From: UBA6197 sp047638075 | Lineage (GTDB): Bacteria > Pseudomonadota > Alphaproteobacteria > Rhodobacterales > Rhodobacteraceae | Reading direction: 5' to 3' | NCBI RefSeq assembly: GCF_047638075.1 | Contig: NZ_JBLJBV010000073.1 | Coordinates: 1-26,201, forward strand | DNA: 26,201 nucleotides | Shown here: in pieces, positions 6,414 through 15,313 of the stretch | Numbering within the stretch: position 1 is the stretch's first letter | How the letters are laid out: every line of letters begins with the position of its first letter | Notes under the pieces: model-generated | What the model saw: only the letters and a program-made list of their open reading frames with translations | The model's database searches: none | Told to the model about the DNA's origin: nothing | Translations under genes and position numbers: made by a program

Positions 6414-9400
6414 TTGCGCTTTTCACGCCTTCGCCTCAACGGTTTCAAAAGCTTCGTGGACCCCACGGATCTGGTGATCCATGACGGGTTGACGGGCGTT
6501 GTGGGGCCAAATGGCTGCGGCAAGTCCAACTTGTTGGAGGCGTTGCGCTGGGTCATGGGTGAAAACCGCCCCACCGCGATGCGGGGCGACGGCATGGAAG
6601 ATGTGATCTTTGCCGGGGCGGCAAGCCGGGGCGCACGCAACTTTGCCGAGGTTTCGCTAAGCATCGACAACAGCGAACGGCTCGCCCCCTCTGGCTTCAA
6701 CGACGCCGACGGGTTGGAGATCGTTCGTCGGATCACGCGTGACGCCGGATCGGCGTATAAGGTCAACACCAAGGATGTGCGCGCCCGCGATGTGCAGATG
6801 CTGTTTGCCGATGCCTCGACCGGCGCCCATAGCCCCGCATTGGTGCGGCAGGGCCAGATTGCCGAACTGATCAACGCTCGCCCCAAGGCGCGGCGGCGGA
6901 TTCTGGAAGAGGCGGCGGGGATCTCTGGTCTTTATCAGCGCCGCCATGAGGCCGAGCTGAAGCTGAACGGCGCCGAACAGAACCTGCTGCGCGTCGATGA
7001 CGTGATCGAGCAGTTGGCAGCGCAGCTGGCAACGTTGGCCCGGCAGGCCCGGCAGGCTGCCCGCTACCGCGAAATTGGCAATGATCTGCGCCGGACCGAA
7101 GGCATGTTACTCTATCGCCGCTGGCGCGAGGCCGATGACGCCCGGCAAGAGGCCGAAACCGGCCTGACCGCGCGCGCGCAAGCCGCCGCAGCCGCCGAAC
7201 TGGCCGCCCGTGCCGCAACCAAGGCTCGTGCGGCGCGCGAAGATGTCCTGCCCGCCCTGCGGGAAGAAGAGGCGATTTCCGGCGCCATCCTGCAACGCCT
7301 GACGGTGCAGCGCGATGCGCTGACCGATCAGGAAAACCGCGCCCGCCAGATGATCGAGACCCTGACCGGCCGGATCGCCCAACTTGCCCGCGATATGGAC
7401 CGCGAAGCCGGGCTGAACCGCGATGCGGGCGAAACGATTGCGCGGTTGGACTGGGAACAGGGCCAGATTGCCAAAGCATCGGAAGGGCACGAAGCGCGGC
7501 TTGGCGATGCCACCGATGCCGCCGCCGAAGCCGCACAGATCCTGCAAAACCGCGAGGCGGATTTATCCGAAATGACCGAGGATGTGGCACGGCTGTCCGC
7601 CCGCCACCAATCGGCGCACCGTCTACTGACCGATAGCCGCGCCACTGCCGAGAAAAGCGAAGCCGAGGCCGGGCGTGCCACCCAGGCCGCCACCGATGCC
7701 GGGGCCGCCCTTGCCCGCGCCGCCGAAGATTTCGCCGCCGCCGAAGAGGCCCAGGAGGCCGCCGAAGAGGCCGCAGAAACCGCCGAAGAGGCGCTGATCC
7801 ACGCCGAAGAAGCCCGCGCTGCCATCCAGACCCGCGAATCAACCGCACGCGCCGCCCGTTCCGAGGCCGAGGGCGAAGCGGGCGCGCTGCGCGCCGAAGT
7901 GGCCGCGCTTGCCCGGCTGGTCGAACGCGAAACCGCGACCGGCAAGCAGTTGTTGGACCGGGTGCAGGTGGACAAGGGCTATGAGGCGGCCTTGGGTGCG
8001 GCATTGACCGACGATCTGCGCGCACCCGAGGTGGGGGCCGAGGCCGCATCCGGCTGGGGCGTTTTGCCCGACTATGAGGCGGCGCAACCACTACCCGCAG
8101 GGGCGCAACCGTTGTCGGACCATGCCCGCGTGCCCGCCGTTCTGGCGCGGCGGATCGCGCAGATCGGACTGGTGCCTGACCGGGTCACGGGCGCGCGGCT
8201 GCAAGCGGCGCTGGCGCCGGGGCAGCGGTTGGTGTCGCCCGCGGGTGATCTGTGGCGCTGGGACGGGTTCCGCGCCGGTGCCGAAGACGCGCCATCAGCA
8301 GCCGCATTGCGGCTACAACAACTGAACCGGCTGGTGGAACTCAAGCGCGACCTTGAAGATGTCGCCGCCCGTGCCGAGGGCGCCCGTCAGGCGCATGAAT
8401 CGCTGACCCGCGCTTTGGCCGAGGCCAGCGCCGCCGACGCCCGCGCCCGTGACGCGCGCCGTGACGCCGACCGCCGCGTTGCCGAAGCGGGCCGCGCGCT
8501 AAGCCGCGCCGAGGCCGACCGCTCGATCGCCGGGGGCAAGCTGGAATCGGCCCGGCTGGCCGTAACCCGGCACGAACAAGAGGCGATGGAGGCCCGCACC
8601 CGCCTGCGCGAGGCTGAAACCAGCCTGGCGGACCTGCCCGACCTGGGCAACGCGCGCGCCGAAGTGGACGCGGTAAAAATGGCGGTCGAAGCCGCGCGGG
8701 TGACCATGCTGACGCGCCGGTCAGGCCATGACGAAATCCGCCGCGAGGGTGAGGCCCGTTTGCGGCGGCGGCAAGAAATCACCAAGGAAGTGTCGGGCTG
8801 GCGGCACCGGCTGGAAACCGCAGAAAAGCGTTCGGCAGAACTGGCCGACCGCAAGCTGGAAACCGAGGAAGAGCTGCGCGATGCCAGCGCCGCCCCCGCC
8901 GAACTGGCCGCCAAACGCGAAGAACTGTCCGACGCGATCAACGATGCCGAGACGCGCCGAACCCGTGCCACCGACGCGTTGGTTGCCGCCGAAATCGCCC
9001 TGCGCGATGCGCAGATGGCCGAACGTGACACCGAACGCGCCGCCGGCGAGGCCCGCGAGGCCCGCGCCCGCGCCGAGGCCCGCGCCGAAGCGGCCCGCGA
9101 AACCGTCGCCTATGCCGCCGAACGCATCCTTGAGGAAACCGAACTTACCCCGGCGGCCCTGCTGGAAAGCCTTGCGACCAACCCCGACACGATGCCCACC
9201 GCCGAGGATCTGGATGCCGAGGTTGGGCGGCTGAAACGCCAGCGTGAATCCCTTGGTGCGGTCAATCTGCGCGCCGAGGAGGATGCGCTTGCGGTGCAAA
9301 CCGAACATGACACGCTGGTCCAGGAAAAGTCGGATCTGGAAGAGGCGATCCGAAAGCTGCGCGCCGGGATTTCTGGGCTGAACCGCGAGGGCCGTGAACG

Positions 9401-9872
9401 GCTGCTGACCGCCTTTGAACAGGTCAACGAAAGCTTCCGGCTGCTGTTCACCCATCTTTTCGGCGGCGGCGACGCAAACCTTGTTTTGGTTGAATCCGAT
9501 GATCCGCTGGAAGCCGGGTTGGAGATCATGTGCCAGCCGCCGGGTAAAAAACTGGCCACGCTTAGCCTGCTGTCGGGGGGCGAACAGACGCTGACGGCGA
9601 TGGCGTTGATTTTTGCGGTGTTTCTGGCCAACCCCGCGCCGATCTGCGTGCTGGATGAAGTCGACGCCCCACTGGATGATGCGAACGTCACCCGATTTTG
9701 CGACCTCTTGGATGAGATGACACGCCGAACCGACACGCGCTTTTTGATCATCACCCACCACGCGGTAACGATGAGCAGAATGGACCGGCTATACGGCGTG
9801 ACGATGCAGGAACAGGGCGTCAGTCAACTGGTCTCGGTTGATTTGAAGCGGGCCGAGGCGCTGGTGGCCTAA
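6414..9872 (+). CDS. smc: Chromosome segregation protein SMC
   Basis: SMC is the ATPase of the bacterial condensin that compacts and segregates replicated chromosomes with ScpA and ScpB. The 1152-residue protein has Walker A GPNGCGKS at 31-38, an N-terminal coiled coil (about 170-505), a compact hinge (about 508-622), a second coiled coil (about 625-960), signature LSGGE from 1053, and Walker B CVLDE at 1078-1082. The start is taken as TTG at 6414, because AAAGG lies 7 bases upstream and the protein then begins LRFSRLRLNGFKSF, the family start. The frame remains open upstream to an ATG at 6324 and a GTG at 6309, but that 35-codon leader has no SMC similarity and covers the DnaA box. scpA and scpB are not nearby. 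Confidence 0.96.
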   Translation: MRFSRLRLNGFKSFVDPTDLVIHDGLTGVVGPNGCGKSNLLEALRWVMGENRPTAMRGDGMEDVIFAGAASRGARNFAEVSLSIDNSERLAPSGFNDADGLEIVRRITRDAGSAYKVNTKDVRARDVQMLFADASTGAHSPALVRQGQIAELINARPKARRRILEEAAGISGLYQRRHEAELKLNGAEQNLLRVDDVIEQLAAQLATLARQARQAARYREIGNDLRRTEGMLLYRRWREADDARQEAETGLTARAQAAAAAELAARAATKARAAREDVLPALREEEAISGAILQRLTVQRDALTDQENRARQMIETLTGRIAQLARDMDREAGLNRDAGETIARLDWEQGQIAKASEGHEARLGDATDAAAEAAQILQNREADLSEMTEDVARLSARHQSAHRLLTDSRATAEKSEAEAGRATQAATDAGAALARAAEDFAAAEEAQEAAEEAAETAEEALIHAEEARAAIQTRESTARAARSEAEGEAGALRAEVAALARLVERETATGKQLLDRVQVDKGYEAALGAALTDDLRAPEVGAEAASGWGVLPDYEAAQPLPAGAQPLSDHARVPAVLARRIAQIGLVPDRVTGARLQAALAPGQRLVSPAGDLWRWDGFRAGAEDAPSAAALRLQQLNRLVELKRDLEDVAARAEGARQAHESLTRALAEASAADARARDARRDADRRVAEAGRALSRAEADRSIAGGKLESARLAVTRHEQEAMEARTRLREAETSLADLPDLGNARAEVDAVKMAVEAARVTMLTRRSGHDEIRREGEARLRRRQEITKEVSGWRHRLETAEKRSAELADRKLETEEELRDASAAPAELAAKREELSDAINDAETRRTRATDALVAAEIALRDAQMAERDTERAAGEAREARARAEARAEAARETVAYAAERILEETELTPAALLESLATNPDTMPTAEDLDAEVGRLKRQRESLGAVNLRAEEDALAVQTEHDTLVQEKSDLEEAIRKLRAGISGLNREGRERLLTAFEQVNESFRLLFTHLFGGGDANLVLVESDDPLEAGLEIMCQPPGKKLATLSLLSGGEQTLTAMALIFAVFLANPAPICVLDEVDAPLDDANVTRFCDLLDEMTRRTDTRFLIITHHAVTMSRMDRLYGVTMQEQGVSQLVSVDLKRAEALVA

Positions 9873-9968
9873 CCTGCGTGCCCGTGTGGCAAATGATCAT
9901 GCAGAATGGGGGGTTGAGGGGCCAGCGATGTGCGCTTAGCCTCTCGTCAACATTGAACGGAGGGAATC

Positions 9969-10430
9969 ATGGGCAAAATTACGTCACGGCTGGCGGAACT
10001 GGGGCTTGAACTACCGGATGCACCGGCACCGGCGGCAAATTATGTGCCGTTCGTGCGTAGCGGCAACCAGCTGTTCGTCTCGGGTCAGATCTCGGCTGGA
10101 CCTGACGGGCTGATCACCGGCCGCGTGGGTGACACCATGACAGTGGCAGAAGGCGCAGCAGCTGCGCAGCGCTGTGGACTGGCGCTTTTGGCGCAGGCTC
10201 AGGCGGCCTGTGGCGGCGACCTGGACCGGGTGAAACGGCTGATAAAGCTGGCCGGGTTTGTCAATTCCACCCCTGATTTTACCGATCAGCCCGAGGTTAT
10301 CAATGGTTGTTCCGATATGATGGTTGCCGTGCTGGGCGATGCCGGACGGCATGCCCGCTCGGCGGTGTCGGCAGCGGCGTTGCCGCGTGGCGTTGCGGTT
10401 GAGATTGAGGCGGTTTTCGAGGTTGAGTGA
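9969..10430 (+). CDS. RidA/YjgF-family protein
   Basis: This is a 153-residue cytoplasmic protein of the Rid family, whose RidA members hydrolyse reactive enamine/imine intermediates released by PLP enzymes. Visible features are FVRSGNQLFVSGQI near residues 28-41, a GRVGD segment, and a C-terminal PRGVAVEIEAVFEV strand. It is longer than the usual 125-130 residues of RidA and belongs to the longer subgroup with extra residues in the middle (CGGDLDRVKRLIKLAGFVNST, then HARSAVSAAALP). True RidA has a catalytic Arg near residue 105; Arg at HARSAV may correspond. The ATG at 9969 follows CGGAGGGAATC, an ideal ribosome site. Its stop overlaps the start of the phosphodiesterase gene. Confidence 0.9.
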   Translation: MGKITSRLAELGLELPDAPAPAANYVPFVRSGNQLFVSGQISAGPDGLITGRVGDTMTVAEGAAAAQRCGLALLAQAQAACGGDLDRVKRLIKLAGFVNSTPDFTDQPEVINGCSDMMVAVLGDAGRHARSAVSAAALPRGVAVEIEAVFEVE

Positions 10431-11197
10431 TGGCCCTGCTGCACGCTGATTTTCTACACTTGCCCATCGCGCACCGCGCATTGCACGACCGCGCGGCAGG
10501 GCGACCGGAAAATTCGCGTGCAGCTGTGCGCGCCGCGGTCAAGGCTGGCTATGGGATTGAGATTGATGTGCAGCCTTCGTCTGACGGGGTTGCGATGGTG
10601 TTTCATGACTATGACTTGCGGCGCCTGACCGGTGTCGGCGGGCGGGTGGCAGCGCTGACTGCGGCGGACCTGTCTTCGCGCCGTTTGCTGGACGCTGAAG
10701 ACGGTATTCCGACGCTGGTCGAGGTGCTGGAAATCGTCGGCGGCAAAGTGCCGCTGCTGATCGAGATCAAGGATCAGGACGGGGCCTTGGGCCCTGCGGT
10801 TGGCGGGTTGGAACTGGCGGTGGCGGGTGCACTGAAAGGCTACGCAGGCCCGGTTGCGGTGATGTCGTTCAACCCCCATTCCGTGGCTGCTTTTCACCGC
10901 GCCGCACCCGATGTTGCTGTGGGGCTGATAACCTCGTCTTACCGCCTTAAGGATTGGCCCCTGATCCCCGCCGCCACCCGCGACCATCTGCGCGAAATCC
11001 CCGATTACAACCGCACCGGGGCCGCCTTCATCTCGCACGAGGTGGGTGACCTTGCCCGCCCGCGTGTGGCTGAACTGCGTGCCAAGGGGGCCAGGATCCT
11101 GTGCTGGACAGTGCGCACCCCCGAGGCCGAGCGCATTGCGCGCCAGCATGCGGATAACATCACTTTTGAGCAGTATCTGGCGCCATTCCCCGCTTGA
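10430..11197 (+). CDS. Glycerophosphodiester phosphodiesterase
   Basis: This 255-residue protein hydrolyses glycerophosphodiesters to glycerol-3-phosphate and an alcohol. The GDPD TIM-barrel motifs are present: His15-Arg16 (AHR), Glu27-Asn28 (PENS), Glu44 and Asp46 (GIEIDV), His59-Asp60 (VFHD), and a later LLIEIKDQ strand. No signal peptide is seen, so it is likely cytoplasmic. The ATG at 10430 overlaps the preceding stop as TGATG; a GTG at 10427 is an in-frame alternative. The gene belongs to the RidA-GDPD-acyltransferase-PCD run, all on the plus strand and tightly spaced. The combination does not define one pathway. Confidence 0.92.
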   Translation: MALLHADFLHLPIAHRALHDRAAGRPENSRAAVRAAVKAGYGIEIDVQPSSDGVAMVFHDYDLRRLTGVGGRVAALTAADLSSRRLLDAEDGIPTLVEVLEIVGGKVPLLIEIKDQDGALGPAVGGLELAVAGALKGYAGPVAVMSFNPHSVAAFHRAAPDVAVGLITSSYRLKDWPLIPAATRDHLREIPDYNRTGAAFISHEVGDLARPRVAELRAKGARILCWTVRTPEAERIARQHADNITFEQYLAPFPA

Positions 11198-11247
11198 CGC
11201 GCGCGCAAGTCACGCCAGTTGCAATACGGAAAAGCGTGGGGGCAGGC

Positions 11248-12423
11248 ATGGGTGAACCAGTTGAAATAACGTTACTATCAGGGTTTTCTGAAATTTCAGC
11301 TAAAGAATGGGATGCCTGCGCCTGCCCCGAAGCTGCTACCGGGCGCGCGGTGGATCCCTTTACCACATACCGCTTTTTGCTGGCGTTGGAACGCTCGGGC
11401 TCGGTTGGGGCAGACAGCGGCTGGGTGTCGCGGCCCTTGGTGGCGCATCGGGCGGGGCAAATGATCGCGGCGGCGCCCCTTTACGTCAAGCAGCACTCGC
11501 AGGGCGAATACATCTTTGATCACGGCTGGGCCGATGCTTATGAACGCGCCGGCGGGCGCTATTACCCAAAGCTGCAATGTGCGGTGCCCTTTACCCCGGT
11601 GACCGGTCGCCGCCTTTTAACGCTGCCTGGGCATGAGGCTGAGGGGCGGGCCGCGCTGCTTGAGGCTATACGCAAGATCACCGAGGAATCGGGGCTTTCC
11701 TCTGCCCACATCACCTTTTGCACAAAGGACGAATCTGATGCGGCGGCGAGGATGGGATTTTTGCCGCGCGTGACCCAGCAATATCACTGGCACAACCGCG
11801 GTTACGCCACGTTTGATGAATTTCTAGCCACGCTGACGTCACGCAAGCGCAAGGCCCTGCGCCGCGAACGGGCGCAGGCACAGGGCTTTGGCGGCACAAT
11901 CCATGCGCTGACAGGTGATCAGATCACCCCCGCGCATTGGGACGCGTTCTGGGCCTTTTATCAGGACACAGGTGCCCGCAAATGGGGCCACCCTTATTTG
12001 ACCCGCGCGTTTTTTGATGCGCTGCATGACATGCGCGATGATGTGCTGCTGGTGCTGGCCAAAAGGGGCGATACGCCGGTTGCGGGCGCGCTGAACCTGA
12101 TTGGCCGGGAGACGCTTTTTGGTCGCTATTGGGGCTGTCTTGAGGATCACCCGCATCTACATTTCGAGTTGTGCTACCATCAGGCCATTGATTGGGCCAT
12201 TGCCCACGGCCTGTCGCGTGTTGAGGCCGGGGCGCAGGGCGAACATAAATTGGCACGCGGCTATCTGCCGGTAGCCATCCATTCTGCCCATTGGCTGCGC
12301 GATCCGGCTTTCCAACGCGCTGTGGCAGGCTACCTTGAAAACGAACGCGCCGCCGTCGGGGCAGAAATCACCGCCCTCACGCGCTATGGCCCGTATCACC
12401 ACACGCCGGAGGCTGAAACATGA
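11248..12423 (+). CDS. FemAB/GNAT-like N-acyltransferase (DUF482/COG3146 type)
   Basis: From the ATG at 11248 the protein has 391 residues. It resembles the proteobacterial DUF482/COG3146 family, an acyl-CoA N-acyltransferase fold related to FemAB peptidoglycan aminoacyltransferases. Typical blocks are EWDACACPE near the N-terminus, DPFTTYRFLLALE, FDHGWADAYERAGGRYYPKLQCAVPFTPVTGRR (in part), and the C-terminal GAQGEHKLARGYLP. The substrate is not known for the family. The frame is open to a TTG at 11194 overlapping the previous stop, but the ATG with GGGGGCAGG upstream gives the usual family start. Its stop overlaps the start of the next gene as ATGA at 12420-12423. Confidence 0.87.
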   Translation: MGEPVEITLLSGFSEISAKEWDACACPEAATGRAVDPFTTYRFLLALERSGSVGADSGWVSRPLVAHRAGQMIAAAPLYVKQHSQGEYIFDHGWADAYERAGGRYYPKLQCAVPFTPVTGRRLLTLPGHEAEGRAALLEAIRKITEESGLSSAHITFCTKDESDAAARMGFLPRVTQQYHWHNRGYATFDEFLATLTSRKRKALRRERAQAQGFGGTIHALTGDQITPAHWDAFWAFYQDTGARKWGHPYLTRAFFDALHDMRDDVLLVLAKRGDTPVAGALNLIGRETLFGRYWGCLEDHPHLHFELCYHQAIDWAIAHGLSRVEAGAQGEHKLARGYLPVAIHSAHWLRDPAFQRAVAGYLENERAAVGAEITALTRYGPYHHTPEAET

Positions 12424-12785
12424 CCGTAGTTACCCTGACCGAAGCTGAGCGCACCGCCCTTCTGCCCGCCTTGGGCGAAACTGGCTGGGGCGCAAACCCC
12501 GACCGCGATGCGATCCGCAAAATCTGGAAGTTCCGTAATTTTTCCGAAGCCTGGGGTTTTATGGCGCGCGCGGCATTAGTGGCGGAAAAGATGGGCCACC
12601 ACCCTGAATGGCTGAATATCTACAATGTCGTCGATGTCACGTTGACCACCCACCACTGCGATGGCCTCTCAATGCTGGATGTGGAGCTTGCCCGGAAACT
12701 GGATGCGCTGTCAGGTGCTGCCGATATCCAGCGCGATCATTCTGAACCGGTAGAATGCCTGTGCAAACTGCCCGCCGCAGGATGA
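12420..12785 (+). CDS. 4a-hydroxytetrahydrobiopterin dehydratase (PCD/DCoH)
   Basis: This 121-residue protein dehydrates pterin-4a-carbinolamine, recycling the cofactor of aromatic amino acid hydroxylases. The catalytic region is clear: EKMGHHPEWLNIYN at 56-69 with His60, His61, Pro62 and Trp64, followed by VTLTTHHCDGLS with His78 and Asp81. The PCD fold ends near residue 97. A tail of about 23 residues containing two Cys (113, 115) extends beyond the usual family length. No phenylalanine hydroxylase gene is in the window. PCD-like proteins in Rhodobacteraceae may also serve in molybdopterin or tetrahydrofolate chemistry. It is the last gene of the plus-strand run. Confidence 0.93.
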   Translation: MTVVTLTEAERTALLPALGETGWGANPDRDAIRKIWKFRNFSEAWGFMARAALVAEKMGHHPEWLNIYNVVDVTLTTHHCDGLSMLDVELARKLDALSGAADIQRDHSEPVECLCKLPAAG

Positions 12786-12961
12786 GATACCCTGATTGTC
12801 CGTTGCGGATGTCTATCCGTGGGCTCAGGTAGTGTGGGGCGTTTTTCATGAAGGGGTATTTTACCGCATCTGGCCTGTTTACCAGCGGCTTACTAACTGG
12901 GTCCAGGTGCTGCGCAACGCCCCTAAGGGTGCTTATAGCTGTCTATAAAACTGCGGGAAAT

Positions 12962-13038
12962 TGGTCGGAGCGAGAGGATTCGAACCTCCGACCCCCTGCT
13001 CCCGAAGCAGGTGCGCTACCAGGCTGCGCTACGCTCCG
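12962..13038 (-). tRNA. tRNA-Pro (anticodon CGG)
   Basis: Read on the minus strand, the 77-base gene folds as a full cloverleaf. It has a 7-bp acceptor stem starting C1 (C1-G72 is typical of tRNA-Pro), a GCGC/GCGC D stem, anticodon stem CCTGC/GCAGG closing loop TTCGGGA, a T arm GGAGG-TTCGAAT-CCTCT, discriminator A and an encoded CCA (12962-12964). The anticodon CGG decodes proline CCG codons. Nothing suggests an integration event at this tRNA. Confidence 0.97.
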
Positions 13039-13109
13039 ACCGTGTGGGCGGGGGTTACAGATTCCGCACGGCATTTGCAAGGGCCTTGCGTCATAATTCA
13101 GCGGTCCCT

Positions 13110-14078
13110 TCATCGATGCGGTCGCCCCTTCAGGTTCAGGGAACGTTGCAGCAGCGAAGAACGCGGCGTGGTCACGGTTTCCGATCGCCCGCGCGTCCGC
13201 AATACCGGCGTGTTTTCCGACACATCCAAAGACCCTTCGCGGAACACGATATAAAGCCCCGATGCGATAATCACCCCGGCCCCGATTATCGTTGGCACAT
13301 CGACCCTTTCATTGAACAAATACCAGCCATAGCCAGTGGCCCAAAGAATTTGCGAATACTGCATCGGGGCTACAATCACCGCTTCGCCCGCACGATAGGC
13401 AAGAATTGACAGGAAAGAAGCCGTCAACCCAAACACCGCTATGACCCCCATCAGGCCAAAATCGGTAATCTGCATCGGCACATAGACGAACGGTAAGATT
13501 GCCCCCATTGCCAGAAAATTCGCCATCATCGGATAGATCAACAAAACGACCGCGCGTTCCTCAGAGCCAATCTTGCGGACAATCACCCCGGCCAGCGCCC
13601 CGCATATCGCCGCAGTCATCGCCGCTAAATGACCCAAGCCCAAATCAGCCTGACCGGGGCGCAGCACAATCATCACCCCCACGAGTCCGAAAACCACTGC
13701 CGCCCACCGCCGCAACCGAACCGTTTCGCCCAAAATCGGAATTGCCAGAATGGTTATCAGCAACGGCGACGCAAACAAGATTGCGTAAGTCTGTGCCAAA
13801 GGCAGCACCGAAAAGGCATAAAATGCGGTTACCCCAGTAATCACCGTGCAAGCTGTGCGCAACAGAACCCACCATGTGTGAACCGGTCTTAGATGCCCCT
13901 CGCGCCGGTCGTTCAGCAAAATTACCGCCACCAATGGAAAGCTGAGCAACGCCGCAAAAAACACGATCTGAAACGCGGTGAACGTGCTGCCCAATGTTTT
14001 GACCACCACATCGTGGGTAGCAAAAATACCCATTGCAACCAGTGCCAGAGACGCGCCCTTCAGGTTGTTGCTGGACAT
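13110..14078 (-). CDS. DMT-superfamily (EamA) transporter
   Basis: This 322-residue inner-membrane protein has ten predicted hydrophobic helices in two EamA halves. The first ends around ITILAIPILGETVRLRRW (the conserved E in the LGE loop). The second contains APMQYSQILWATGYGWYLFNERVDVPTIIGAGVI. A hydrophilic C-terminal tail of about 40 residues (SLDVSENTPVLRTRGR onward), rich in Arg and Ser, extends past the last helix and is longer than usual. The substrate is unknown. It is divergent from a LysR-family regulator across about 300 bases, an arrangement in which the regulator often controls the exporter. It is unrelated in detail to the exporter at 134-1000. Confidence 0.9.
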   Translation of the reverse strand: MSSNNLKGASLALVAMGIFATHDVVVKTLGSTFTAFQIVFFAALLSFPLVAVILLNDRREGHLRPVHTWWVLLRTACTVITGVTAFYAFSVLPLAQTYAILFASPLLITILAIPILGETVRLRRWAAVVFGLVGVMIVLRPGQADLGLGHLAAMTAAICGALAGVIVRKIGSEERAVVLLIYPMMANFLAMGAILPFVYVPMQITDFGLMGVIAVFGLTASFLSILAYRAGEAVIVAPMQYSQILWATGYGWYLFNERVDVPTIIGAGVIIASGLYIVFREGSLDVSENTPVLRTRGRSETVTTPRSSLLQRSLNLKGRPHR

Positions 14079-14376
14079 TTGATGGCTTTCCGAAAACTTG
14101 CTGCAATAGAAAATGGGCGCCGTTTGCGCTAACCCGGACCATTGCAGATATCACGGCCCGGCTCAACCTTCACCACTCTGGGCGCCGCGAAAGAGATTGG
14201 CCACCAAGAGGCCCCGCACCGCGCCGCGCCGCGCGGTGCGATCCGTTGCGCTAAACGCCAAGCGATACCGACGTGATGCGGCCCAATTCCCCCGTATTGT
14301 CCGCGAAGGGCCGCATTTGCGCCCGAATTGAGCCCGATACCCGATTCAGACGCGTAATGTTCCCAAAGGGTGTACA
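14079..14376. promoter_or_regulatory. Divergent promoter region, DMT exporter / LysR regulator
   Basis: This 298-base gap between divergent starts contains no convincing gene. It holds a strong GC-rich hairpin at 14216-14239 and separate GGGCGCC palindromic blocks. A LysR-type T-N11-A operator is expected by family precedent, but no single candidate stands out by eye. Confidence 0.4.
14216..14239. repeat. Perfect 9-bp inverted repeat (hairpin)
   Basis: Arms GCACCGCGC (14216-14224) and GCGCGGTGC (14231-14239) are perfect complements around a 6-base loop. There is no T tract on either side, so it is not a normal intrinsic terminator. It sits in the middle of the DMT exporter/LysR intergenic region and could be an operator or an mRNA leader structure. 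Confidence 0.6.
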
Positions 14377-15282
14377 ATGGATCGCCTGACTGAAATGGAA
14401 GCCTTTGCCACGGTGGTGGATCAGGGCGGCTTCACCGATGCCGCCAAAAAGATGGGGATTTCCAAGTCCGCCGTTTCAAAGCATGTTTCGGCCCTGGAGG
14501 CACGGTTGGGGGCGCGCCTGTTGAACAGAACGACGCGGCGTGTGTCGCCAACTGAGATTGGGTTGGCTTATTATGACCGTGCGCGCCGGGTGCTGAACGA
14601 CGCGGGCGAGGCTGATGCGCTGGTCACGTCGATGCAGATCGCGCCTTCGGGGTTGCTGCGTATTTCAGTGGCAACGGATTTTGGGGTCAATTTACTGTCG
14701 CCGGTGCTGGGAGATTTTCTGTCAGAATTTCCAGATGTTACCGTGAATATGGTGCTGAACAACCGCTACGTCGAGCTGATCTCGGAAGGGTTCGACATGG
14801 CGATTCGTGTGGGCGATCTGGAAGACAGTTCGCTGCGTGCGCGCAAGCTGACCGAAACCTCACGCCGGATGATCGCCGCACCCGGCTACTTTGAAAAATT
14901 CGGTCGCCCGGCCAAGATCGACGATCTGAACGACCATAAACTTCTGCACTATTCCAATCAGGCGGCGGGGAATGTGTGGAAGATTACCGCCCCCTCGGGC
15001 GAGCGGCGTCAGGTGCGCTCGGCGGGGTGGCTGACGGTGAATGACGGGCAATCGCTGCTGCATGCGGCGGTTGCGGGTCTGGGCATCGCCTATCTGCCCA
15101 GCTTCCTTTACGCCGACGCGATGAGCAAGGGGCTGGTACAAGAAGCACTTCCTGATCTGCCCATGGATACGCTGGGTATCTATGCGGTTTATCCGCCGGG
15201 GCGCTTTACCCAGCCGAAGGTCCGGGCGTTCATTGATTTTCTGGCAATGACCTTTGCCGACAGGGGGCCTGACAACTGGTAG
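14377..15282 (+). CDS. LysR-family transcriptional regulator
   Basis: This 301-residue protein has the standard LysR layout. The N-terminal HTH (about residues 3-62; MEAFATVVDQGGFTDAAKK, SKSAVSKHVSALEARLGARLLNRTTR) is followed by a two-lobed periplasmic-binding-fold effector domain (about 90-295). The ligand-binding part contains GFDMAIRVGDLEDSSLRARKL, typical of the CrgA/DmlR-like subgroup. The ATG at 14377 follows AAAGGGTG. It is divergent from a DMT exporter, a likely target along with itself. The effector is unknown. Confidence 0.94.
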   Translation: MDRLTEMEAFATVVDQGGFTDAAKKMGISKSAVSKHVSALEARLGARLLNRTTRRVSPTEIGLAYYDRARRVLNDAGEADALVTSMQIAPSGLLRISVATDFGVNLLSPVLGDFLSEFPDVTVNMVLNNRYVELISEGFDMAIRVGDLEDSSLRARKLTETSRRMIAAPGYFEKFGRPAKIDDLNDHKLLHYSNQAAGNVWKITAPSGERRQVRSAGWLTVNDGQSLLHAAVAGLGIAYLPSFLYADAMSKGLVQEALPDLPMDTLGIYAVYPPGRFTQPKVRAFIDFLAMTFADRGPDNW

Positions 15283-15313
15283 GCCCCAAACCTGCCCCTG
15301 CATCAGTCACAAC

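Noticed and set aside
6871..9761. Long minus-strand frames inside smc (up to about 400 codons)
   Set aside because: They arise from the strong codon bias of GC-rich smc. They are Arg/Pro/Ser-rich, lack family motifs, and smc itself is intact in the sense frame.
12933..12948. TTATAG/CTATAA hairpin downstream of tRNA-Pro as a terminator
   Set aside because: The stem is short and AT-only, with no clear T run immediately after it on the minus strand.
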